From JBBRMQ01 sp038230775 (GTDB lineage: Bacteria; Acidobacteriota; Thermoanaerobaculia; Gp7-AA8): a stretch of 29,394 nt of DNA. Location: assembly GCA_038230775.1 (NCBI GenBank), contig JBBRMQ010000022.1, forward strand, positions 1-29,394, given 5' to 3'. Both the position numbers and the translations under genes were made by a program. The notes beneath the pieces are model-generated. The model made no database searches and was not told the origin of the DNA. It worked only from the letters and a program-made list of their open reading frames with translations. Positions 15,680 to 22,544 of the stretch are shown here, one piece after another (the stretch's first letter is position 1; the number at the start of each line of letters is the position of its first letter).

Positions 15680-17148
15680 AGCTGCGCGATCTGGTGCGCG
15701 ACGTTCCGGTGCGTGCGACGCACGGAGATCTCGACGCCGACATCTCGATGGTCGCCGCGGACTCACGCCTGGTGAAGAAAGGCGCGTTGTTCGTTGCGAT
15801 CCCGGGTTTGAAATCGGACGGCGCGGAGTTCGTCGACTCGGCCGTGGATCAAGGTGCCGTGGCCGTTGCTTCCGAACACCCGCTCGCTTCACGTCGCTCA
15901 TCGATCGTTGAGATCGAAGTCGAAGATTCTCGCGCGGCGCTTTCGCTCCTCGCCGCCAATTTCTATGGCAGGCCGGCAGACAAGCTCTCGCTCGTCGGAG
16001 TCACCGGCACCTCCGGCAAGACCACGACCACGAAGATGATCGAGTCGATCTTCGACGCGGCCGGCAAACCTGTCGGGATGATCGGCACGATCGAGTATCG
16101 CGCGGGCGAGGAACGGCTGGTCGCCGATCGAACGACGCCGGACGCGGTCGTGCTCCAGGAGTGGTTCGCGAAGATGGTGCAGGCCGGAGTGCGGCACGCG
16201 GTGATGGAGGTCTCGTCGCACGCGCTGGCCCTGAAACGAACGTACGGCATCCGGTTTGCCGCGGCGGTCTTCACGAATCTCTCGCAGGATCACTTCGACT
16301 TTCACAAAGACTTCGAGGATTACTACCGGGCCAAACGAATCCTGTTCGATCAGATCGATCGCAACCATCGCACAGCGATCGTCAACATCGATGACCAGTA
16401 CGGTCGCCGGCTGGCGAAGGAGCTGGGCGAGGCCGTGCTGTCGTTCGGACGAAAAGGCGACGTGCGTCCGGCCGATGGTTTCGTCGTCGATGTGCGAGGT
16501 TTGCACGGCCGCGTGGCGACACCTGCCGGCGACGTGCAGATCGACTCCCCGCTCCTCGGCGCCCCCAACCTGTCGAACTGGCTGGCAGCGATCGGGGCCG
16601 CGATCAGTGTTGGCGTATCGACGGGGACGATCGAGAAGGGCATTCGCGCTCTGCAGTCCGTGCGCGGACGATTCGAGACCGTGCAGGGGGAAGGCGGTCC
16701 GACGGTCATCGTCGACTACGCGCACAAGCCGGACGCGCTCGAGAAGCTGCTGCACGCGGTTCGCGATCTGGCCAGGGGAAAGCGCGTCGTGGTGCTCTTC
16801 GGCTGCGGCGGCGACCGCGATCGCGACAAACGGGCGAAGATGGGCGCGATCGCCACGAAGCTCGCCGATCACACCATCCTCACGAGCGACAACCCGCGCG
16901 GCGAGAAGCCGGAAGCGATCCTCGACGACATCGAGAAGGGCGCGCAGGGAGACTACGTGCGCATCACCGACCGCCGCCAGGCGATCGCGCGCGCCATCGG
17001 CGAGGCATCGGACGGTGATGTGATCGTCATCGCCGGCAAGGGGCACGAGACGTATCAGGTCACCGGCGATCACATCGCACACTTCGACGACCGCGAGGAA
17101 GCCGAGCTCGCGCTGAAAAAACATCATGAAAAAGCGATTCCAAAATAG
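15676..17148 (+). CDS. murE: UDP-MurNAc-L-Ala-D-Glu:meso-diaminopimelate ligase
   Basis: Cytoplasmic Mur ligase that adds the third stem-peptide residue. It has 490 residues with the ATP loop GTSGKTT (111-117), VDYAHKPDALEKLL in the central/C-terminal region, and the acceptor-binding DNPR at 405-408, the known hallmark of meso-DAP specificity rather than lysine. GKGHETYQ near the end is family-typical. The GTG start at 15676 overlaps the ftsI stop (GTGA) and has GAGGT 6 nt upstream. It is followed by an unusual 248-bp spacer before murF. Confidence 0.97.
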   Translation: MKLRDLVRDVPVRATHGDLDADISMVAADSRLVKKGALFVAIPGLKSDGAEFVDSAVDQGAVAVASEHPLASRRSSIVEIEVEDSRAALSLLAANFYGRPADKLSLVGVTGTSGKTTTTKMIESIFDAAGKPVGMIGTIEYRAGEERLVADRTTPDAVVLQEWFAKMVQAGVRHAVMEVSSHALALKRTYGIRFAAAVFTNLSQDHFDFHKDFEDYYRAKRILFDQIDRNHRTAIVNIDDQYGRRLAKELGEAVLSFGRKGDVRPADGFVVDVRGLHGRVATPAGDVQIDSPLLGAPNLSNWLAAIGAAISVGVSTGTIEKGIRALQSVRGRFETVQGEGGPTVIVDYAHKPDALEKLLHAVRDLARGKRVVVLFGCGGDRDRDKRAKMGAIATKLADHTILTSDNPRGEKPEAILDDIEKGAQGDYVRITDRRQAIARAIGEASDGDVIVIAGKGHETYQVTGDHIAHFDDREEAELALKKHHEKAIPK

Positions 17149-17151
17149 ATG

Positions 17152-17181
17152 TTGAATTTACGTACATATTCCGTCTACTAT
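17152..17181 (+). promoter_or_regulatory. Possible internal promoter ahead of murF
   Basis: TTGAAT (17152-17157) and TACTAT (17176-17181) are 18 nt apart in a distinctly AT-rich stretch just after the murE stop. Each hexamer matches consensus at 4 of 6. It might allow separate expression of murF and downstream genes. Weak, by-eye evidence. Confidence 0.35.
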
Positions 17182-17187
17182 TCGTTC

Positions 17188-17316
17188 GCGCCATGGCGCG
17201 TTCCGGCTCCGCCTGCATGCTTCAGCGTGGGCGGGTGGTCGGTGATCGCAAGGCAGTCCCTTGGGGAAGGGGCGATCGCCGAAGTGGAACGGCGGCGGAG
17301 CCGGAAGACGCCATGG
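17188..17316. repeat. Inverted-repeat structured element in the murE-murF spacer
   Basis: Arms 17191-17213 and 17294-17316 are inverted repeats of 23 nt with two mismatches (shared core TTCCGGCTCCGCC and its complement). The left end also forms a perfect 12-bp palindrome GCGCCATGGCGC (17188-17199). Inside the 80-nt interior GGTGATCGC can pair with GCGATCGCC, so a nested stem is possible. No coding gene is evident. It may be a MITE/REP-like insertion or a structured leader of murF. Confidence 0.65.
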
Positions 17317-17320
17317 GCGG

Positions 17321-17379
17321 GTCGCGAGTCGGGGGTCGCAGGTCGGTCCGCCGACAAGCGACCTGCGACCTGCGACAAG
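17321..17379. repeat. Double heptad array, 4 x GTCGNNN then 4 x CGACNNN, before murF
   Basis: 17321-17348 reads GTCGCGA, GTCGGGG, GTCGCAG, GTCGGTC. After 3 nt, 17352-17379 reads CGACAAG, CGACCTG, CGACCTG, CGACAAG. The two halves are approximate inverted repeats (shared GTCGCAGGTCG) and could fold into a hairpin ending about 17 nt before the murF ATG. Confidence 0.9.
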
Positions 17380-17396
17380 CGGGTTGGGAGGCGGCA

Positions 17397-18797
17397 ATGC
17401 CGACGCTGACCTTCAAGCAGCTCGCGGAGATGACCGGCGGCGACCTCGTTCAGGGCGGTGACATCACTGCGTCCTCCGTTGTCATCGACAGCCGCGAAGT
17501 GAAGCCCGACTCCGTGTTCTTCGCGATCACCGGCGATCGTCTCGACGGTCATCAGTTCGTGGCGAAGGCGCTGGACACCGGGCGCGGAGCTGTGGTCTCG
17601 CGCGTCGAGAACATTCCGCCCGACAAAGGCGTCGTTCGCGTCGACGACACCACGGTCGCCCTGCAGAATCTCGCGCGATCGATTCGCCAGAAGTTCCCGT
17701 TCACACTGATCGGCATCACCGGGTCGGCGGGCAAGACCACGACGAAAGAAATGATCGCCACGCTCATCGGCACCGAACGCAAGACGTTCAAGTCGTGGGG
17801 CAACTTCAACAACCTGATCGGCTGCCCGCTCTGCGTCGACAACACGCCCGACGATGCCCAGGTCGTCGTGAGCGAGATGGGCATGAATCACAAAGGCGAG
17901 ATCGCGACGCTGGCCGGCCTGCTCCGGCCCGACTTCGGCGTCTACACGAACATCGGCCCCGTGCACATCGAGTTCTTCGGCACGATCGAGAAGATCGCCG
18001 AAGCGAAGCGCGAGCTGCTCGAGAATCTGGCGCCGAACGGTACGGTGATCGTCAATGCCGACAACAAGTACGTGGTCGACATCAGCCGCGACTTCAAGGG
18101 CCGCAAGGTGACCTATGGAATCGATCACCACGCCGATTTCCGCGGCACCGATATTCAGGAGCGCGGCCTGTTCGGCACGCGGTTCCAGGTGCAGGGACAC
18201 GCGCTCGATCTGACGCTGCCCGGACGACACAATCTCGAGAATCTTCTGGCAGCGATCGCCACCGCGCGGACGTACGGAACGTCGTGGGAAGGCATCGAGC
18301 GCGGCGTGCGCGAGCTGACGCCGGCCTATCACCGCGGCGTGATCATTCCCGTCGGCGGCGCCACGGTCTACGACGACACCTATAACTCCAATCCGTACGC
18401 GGTCACGCGCGCGCTCACGCTGCTGCAGCAGGCGGACGTGAAGGGGCGGCGCATCGCCGTCATCGGCGACATGCTCGAGTTAGGCGACAAGGAGCTCGAC
18501 TATCACACCGAAACAGGACGCGCGATTCCCAGGGATGTCGACGTGGTCGTCGGCGTTGGCCGGCGCAGCAAGTCGCTCCTCGACGGCGCGCGCTGGGCGG
18601 GATTCGCCGACGAGAAGCTGCATCACTTCGAAGACGCCGAGGCCGCGGGCCACTTCCTGAAGACGTTCATCGCGGACGGAGACCTCGTCCTGATCAAGGC
18701 ATCGCGCGGAATCGGGTTGGATCGAACGGTGGCCATGCTGCAGGAGTCCGTCAACCGTCAACCGTCAACCGTCAACGCCGCCGGAGGCGGCAAGTAA
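17397..18797 (+). CDS. murF: UDP-MurNAc-tripeptide:D-Ala-D-Ala ligase
   Basis: Cytoplasmic Mur ligase that adds D-Ala-D-Ala to finish UDP-MurNAc-pentapeptide. It has 466 residues: an N-terminal UDP-binding domain (SSVVIDSREVKPDSVFFAI), the ATP loop GSAGKTT (109-115), EMGMNHKGEI, and YDDTYNSNPYA in the C-terminal domain. The ATG at 17397 has GGAGG 5 nt upstream; the frame stays open further upstream, but that part is repeat sequence. The final residues SVNRQPSTVNAAGGGK come largely from a 4 x 7-bp array. The TAA overlaps the mraY ATG by one base. Confidence 0.97.
   Translation: MPTLTFKQLAEMTGGDLVQGGDITASSVVIDSREVKPDSVFFAITGDRLDGHQFVAKALDTGRGAVVSRVENIPPDKGVVRVDDTTVALQNLARSIRQKFPFTLIGITGSAGKTTTKEMIATLIGTERKTFKSWGNFNNLIGCPLCVDNTPDDAQVVVSEMGMNHKGEIATLAGLLRPDFGVYTNIGPVHIEFFGTIEKIAEAKRELLENLAPNGTVIVNADNKYVVDISRDFKGRKVTYGIDHHADFRGTDIQERGLFGTRFQVQGHALDLTLPGRHNLENLLAAIATARTYGTSWEGIERGVRELTPAYHRGVIIPVGGATVYDDTYNSNPYAVTRALTLLQQADVKGRRIAVIGDMLELGDKELDYHTETGRAIPRDVDVVVGVGRRSKSLLDGARWAGFADEKLHHFEDAEAAGHFLKTFIADGDLVLIKASRGIGLDRTVAMLQESVNRQPSTVNAAGGGK
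18749..18776 (+). repeat. Heptad array, 4 x 7 bp (CGTCAAC), at murF 3' end
   Basis: Four perfect copies of CGTCAAC, ending 18 nt before the murF stop codon. They encode VNRQPSTVN, a tail strikingly like that of FtsL (DNRQPTTDN). Confidence 0.97.
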
Positions 18798-19885
18798 TGT
18801 TGTACTACCTGCTGTATCCGCTCCGGAACTACATCTCCGGCTTCAACGTCTTCCGCTACATCACCTTTCGAACGGCGTGGGCCGCGCTCACCGCCCTGGT
18901 GATCTCGTTCATTCTCGGTCCCTGGCTCATCGAGCGTATGCGTCAGATCAAGCTCGGCCAGTTCATCCGCGAGGAGGGACCGAAGTCGCATCAGCAGAAG
19001 GCGGGGACGCCCACGATGGGCGGCATCCTGATCAACGTCGCGATCCTGATTCCGACCCTGCTATGGGCCGACATCGTCAATCCCTACATCTGGATCGTGC
19101 TCTTCGTGACGTTCGCCTACGGTGCGATCGGATTCATCGATGATTACCGCAAGCTGGCGAAGAAGCAAAACCTCGGGCTCACCGCCAAAGAGAAGTTCTC
19201 GATGCAGATCGTCGTCGCGCTCGCGGCGGGCCTGGCGATCGCGTATCTGCCGAGCATTCACAACAACTACTCGACGGTCCTCACCTTTCCCTTCTTCAAG
19301 ACGCTTCACCTGAACCTCGGTTTTTTGTACATCCCGTTCATCATCGTGGTGCTCGTCGGCGCCTCGAACGCGGTGAATCTCACCGACGGTCTCGACGGGC
19401 TGGCGATCGGGACGACGCTCATCGCCGCGGTCACGTACACGATCCTGACGTACGCGTCGGGAAACTTCCGCGTCGCGGATTACCTGCACATCGCGTGGGT
19501 TCCGCAGGCCGGTGAGCTGGCGGTCTTCTGCGGCGCGATGGTCGGCGCCTCGCTCGGCTTCCTCTGGTTCAACGCGCATCCGGCGGAGATCTTCATGGGC
19601 GACGTCGGCTCGCTCGCGTTAGGCGGCGCGATCGGATGTCTGGCCGTGATGATCAAGCAGGAGATCCTGCTGCTGTTCGTCGGCGGACTGTTCGTCGTCG
19701 AGGCGGCGTCGGTGATCATCCAGGTAGCGTCGTTCAAGATGACCGGCCGGCGCGTCTTCAAGATGTCACCGCTGCATCACCACTTCGAGCTCGCCGGATG
19801 GCGCGAGACGAAAGTCGTGGTGCGCTTCTGGATCATCGCGATCATGTTTGCTTTGCTGAGTCTTGCGACGTTGAAATTGAGATGA
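18797..19885 (+). CDS. mraY: Phospho-N-acetylmuramoyl-pentapeptide transferase
   Basis: Polytopic inner-membrane enzyme that moves phospho-MurNAc-pentapeptide onto undecaprenyl phosphate, giving lipid I. It has 362 residues and about ten hydrophobic segments. The hallmark motifs are all present: GPKSHQQKAGTPTMGG in the first cytoplasmic loop, DD at 115-116 (FIDDYRK), NLTDGLDGLA with D197, and HHH at 327-329 (SPLHHHFELAGW). The ATG shares its A with the murF stop (TAATG), with GGAGG at 18783-18787. The final codons (TLKLR and stop) lie in a 21-bp segment repeated 123 bp downstream. Confidence 0.98.
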   Translation: MLYYLLYPLRNYISGFNVFRYITFRTAWAALTALVISFILGPWLIERMRQIKLGQFIREEGPKSHQQKAGTPTMGGILINVAILIPTLLWADIVNPYIWIVLFVTFAYGAIGFIDDYRKLAKKQNLGLTAKEKFSMQIVVALAAGLAIAYLPSIHNNYSTVLTFPFFKTLHLNLGFLYIPFIIVVLVGASNAVNLTDGLDGLAIGTTLIAAVTYTILTYASGNFRVADYLHIAWVPQAGELAVFCGAMVGASLGFLWFNAHPAEIFMGDVGSLALGGAIGCLAVMIKQEILLLFVGGLFVVEAASVIIQVASFKMTGRRVFKMSPLHHHFELAGWRETKVVVRFWIIAIMFALLSLATLKLR

Positions 19886-20096
19886 GGAACGGAATGAGAG
19901 CGTGTGTTCGTTGGTGGGGATCTCGTTCCACCCGCCCACACCCCTCCCTCGCTACGCTCGGGATGACAACGAAGAATGAGGAACGGACGGACGTTGCAAT
20001 TGAAATGAGGATGTCATTCCGAGCGTAGCGAGGAACCGGTGTGGGTGGGTGGCGCGGGTCTCCTAACCCTCGCGGCATGACAACGAAAAATGACGA
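19868..20096. repeat. Compound repeat between mraY and murD: duplicated segments plus REP-like family 2 hairpin
   Basis: This nearly fills the 204-bp mraY-murD gap. A 21-bp segment covering the mraY stop (19868-19888) recurs at 19991-20011 with two mismatches, and a 20-bp segment at 19963-19982 recurs at 20077-20096, across the murD start, again with two mismatches. Arms 19928-19968 and 20012-20052 form an imperfect inverted repeat around the core CGAGCGTAGCGAGG (a 22-bp stretch with one mismatch, then a 4-nt indel). The core also occurs after ftsZ. No gene is evident. Confidence 0.8.
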
Positions 20097-21439
20097 GATT
20101 TCTGGTGGTGGGTGCGGGAAAGTCGGGTGTCGCGGCAGCGAATTTTCTCGCCGCGCACGACGAATCCGTGTCCATCACCGACAGCAACGCGCATCCCGAT
20201 CTCCCGCAACCGCTCGATGATCGCGTCGTGCGCTTCTTCGGCCACCAGGATGAGTCGGTTCTCGAGAGCGTGAAGACGATCGTCCTCAGCCCCGGCGTCC
20301 CCCTCAACATTCCGCTGCTGCAGCGCGCGGCCGCGCTGGCCATTCCGGTCATCGCCGAAGTGGAGTTGGCGTTCCGGTATCTGAAGGGGAAGCTCATTGG
20401 CATCACCGGATCGAACGGCAAGTCCACCACGACCGCCCTCATCGGCGAGATCCTGAAGGCCGGAGGGCGGCAGCCGATCGTCGCCGGAAACATCGGTGAG
20501 CCGCTCATCGCCTCAATCGATGAGGAAAAGACGCGCACGTACGTCGTCGAGCTTTCCTCGTTTCAACTGGAAACCATCGAGACGTTTCACGCCGACGTCG
20601 CGCTGCTGCTCAACATCACGCCCGATCACATGGACCGCTACCCGAATCTCGATGCCTACGCTGCTGCGAAGCATCGCATCTTCAGGAATCAGGGAAGCGG
20701 CGACACCGCGATCGTGAACGCGAGTGAACGCCGTGAAGCGCGCCGCGACGCGAAAGCGAAGACCTTGATGTTCTCCGCATCGCAGCCCGTCCAGGAAGGG
20801 GCGTATCTGGACGGCGATCAGATGGTGATGAGGATCGCCGGCGATGAACGCCGCATTCCGCGCGCATCGCTGAAGCTGGAAGGTGTCGCCAACGTCGAGA
20901 ACGCGCTCGCTGCGTGGCTGGCGGCGCGGGCGGTCGGGGTCGATGACGTCGCGGTGCAGATCGCATTCGGCTCGTTCGAAGGATTGCCGCATCGCATGGT
21001 GCTCGTCCGCGAGATCAACGGCGTTCGCTACATCAACGACTCGAAAGGCACGAACGTCGACGCCACGCTGAAGTCGCTCGAAGGCTTCTCGCCGAAGAGC
21101 GTGGTTCTCATCCTCGGCGGCAAAGACAAGGCCGGCGAGTTCGAGCGGATGCGCGAGCTGGTCTCAAAGAAGACGCGCACGGTGCTGACGATCGGCAATG
21201 CGGCCGAACGGATCGCATCGGCGTTGAACGGTTCGGCCGAGATCGTTCCTTTGGAGACGATGGCTCGCGCCATCGAGTGGGCATCGAAGAACGCGAAGAA
21301 TGGCGAGACCGTGCTTCTGTCGCCAGCATGTGCGAGCTTCGATCAATACCGCAACTTTGAACATCGCGGGCAGCACTTCGAGGAGCTGGTGAACGGCCTC
21401 AGTCCTCAGTCCGCAGTCCTCAGTGCTGGAAAGCTATGA
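20090..21439 (+). CDS. murD: UDP-MurNAc-L-alanine:D-glutamate ligase
   Basis: Cytoplasmic Mur ligase that adds D-glutamate as the second stem residue. It has 449 residues with the N-terminal nucleotide-fold motif VVGAGKSGVAAA, the ATP loop GSNGKST (107-113), ELSSFQLE, NITPDHMDRY, NDSKGTN and LSPACASFDQ. ATG 20090 gives a family-typical N terminus (MTRFLVVGAGKSG) but has no visible ribosome site, and the start region itself is part of a duplicated repeat. The last ~12 residues (LSPQSAVLSAGKL) derive from a heptad array. The stop overlaps the ftsW ATG (ATGA). Confidence 0.97.
   Translation: MTRFLVVGAGKSGVAAANFLAAHDESVSITDSNAHPDLPQPLDDRVVRFFGHQDESVLESVKTIVLSPGVPLNIPLLQRAAALAIPVIAEVELAFRYLKGKLIGITGSNGKSTTTALIGEILKAGGRQPIVAGNIGEPLIASIDEEKTRTYVVELSSFQLETIETFHADVALLLNITPDHMDRYPNLDAYAAAKHRIFRNQGSGDTAIVNASERREARRDAKAKTLMFSASQPVQEGAYLDGDQMVMRIAGDERRIPRASLKLEGVANVENALAAWLAARAVGVDDVAVQIAFGSFEGLPHRMVLVREINGVRYINDSKGTNVDATLKSLEGFSPKSVVLILGGKDKAGEFERMRELVSKKTRTVLTIGNAAERIASALNGSAEIVPLETMARAIEWASKNAKNGETVLLSPACASFDQYRNFEHRGQHFEELVNGLSPQSAVLSAGKL
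21397..21424 (+). repeat. Heptad array, 4 x 7 bp (CCTCAGT), at murD 3' end
   Basis: Units CCTCAGT, CCTCAGT, CCGCAGT and CCTCAGT, ending 12 nt before the murD stop. They encode SPQSAVLS at the MurD C terminus. Confidence 0.95.
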
Positions 21440-22533
21440 GCCGAAAACTCTCGTACGACACGTCGCTGTTCGCCGCTGCCATGCTCATCGTCGTCATCGG
21501 CGTGGTCATGATCTACAGCGCGTCCGCGATCATCAGCGCGCAGAAGGCCGGCACCGACAACCCGTATTACTTCATCACGCGCCAGTGCATCTGGCTGCTC
21601 GCCGGCGGCGTCACGATGATCACGCTGATGCACGTGGACATGGCGCGCCTGCGCGACCCGCGGGTCATCGGCGCCGCTCTGTTCGCTGTCGTAGCGTTGC
21701 TAGTGATCGCGCTCTTCTATTCGCCGATCAACGGCACGCGGCGCTGGATCATCTTCGCGCACTCGCAACTGCAACCGAGCGAGCTGGCGAAGCCGGTCAT
21801 GGTGATGTTTCTCGCGGCATTCCTGTCGCGGCGCGAGGAGCGCATCAACGAGTTCACGTCCACGCTCTTTCCGCTGTGCATGGCCATCGCGATCGTCGCG
21901 GGGCTGATTCTCGTCGAACCGGACTTCGGCACCGCGACGACGCTCGTTCTCGTCGCAGCGGCGATGGTATTCGCCGCTGGCATCGCCTGGAGTCGTGTCG
22001 CGATCTTCGCATTGATGCTGATTCCTGCCGCCGTCATGATCGTGCTCAGCGCCGCGTACCGGCGCGACAGGCTCTTCACGTTCCTCAATCCGGAAGCGGA
22101 TCCGCGGGGCAAAGGGTTTCAGGCGATGCAGTCGCTCATCGCCATCGGCACCGGCGGCTTCAAAGGCCTCGGCATCGGCAATGGGCGCCAGAAGCTGTTC
22201 TTCCTTCCGGAGCCGCACACCGATTTCATCTTCTCGATCATCGGGGAGGAGCTGGGCTTCATCGGCGCCTTCGTGCTGATCACGCTGTTCGGTTTCCTGC
22301 TGTGGCGCGGATTCCGGATCGCGCGCTTCAGCCAGCACCGCTTCGACTACTACGCGGCGATCGGCTTCACGCTGATGATCGGCATTCAGGCGCTGATCAA
22401 CATCAGCGTCGCGCTCTGCCTGCTTCCGACGAAGGGTCTTCCGCTGCCGCTGGTCAGCTACGGCGGGTCGTCGCTGGTGACGAGCATGATCGCGGTCGGG
22501 ATGCTGCTGAATCTTTCACAACAATCGGGTTAG
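21436..22533 (+). CDS. ftsW: Septal peptidoglycan polymerase FtsW (SEDS family)
   Basis: Inner-membrane glycosyltransferase that polymerises lipid II at the septum, paired with FtsI. It has 365 residues and about ten membrane helices. SEDS landmarks are seen: NGTRRWI, EPDFGTATTLV, PEPHTDFIFSIIGEELGFIG with D263 as the likely catalytic Asp, and LPLPLVSYGGSS near the C terminus. Gene context separates it from RodA. The ATG overlaps the murD stop, and murG follows after 11 nt. Confidence 0.96.
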   Translation: MSRKLSYDTSLFAAAMLIVVIGVVMIYSASAIISAQKAGTDNPYYFITRQCIWLLAGGVTMITLMHVDMARLRDPRVIGAALFAVVALLVIALFYSPINGTRRWIIFAHSQLQPSELAKPVMVMFLAAFLSRREERINEFTSTLFPLCMAIAIVAGLILVEPDFGTATTLVLVAAAMVFAAGIAWSRVAIFALMLIPAAVMIVLSAAYRRDRLFTFLNPEADPRGKGFQAMQSLIAIGTGGFKGLGIGNGRQKLFFLPEPHTDFIFSIIGEELGFIGAFVLITLFGFLLWRGFRIARFSQHRFDYYAAIGFTLMIGIQALINISVALCLLPTKGLPLPLVSYGGSSLVTSMIAVGMLLNLSQQSG

Positions 22534-22544
22534 GACATTTTTCT

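Noticed and set aside
17193..17396. N-terminal extension of murF through the upstream spacer
   Set aside because: The frame is open, but it consists of repeat sequence. The ATG at 17397 has a good ribosome site and a family-typical N terminus.
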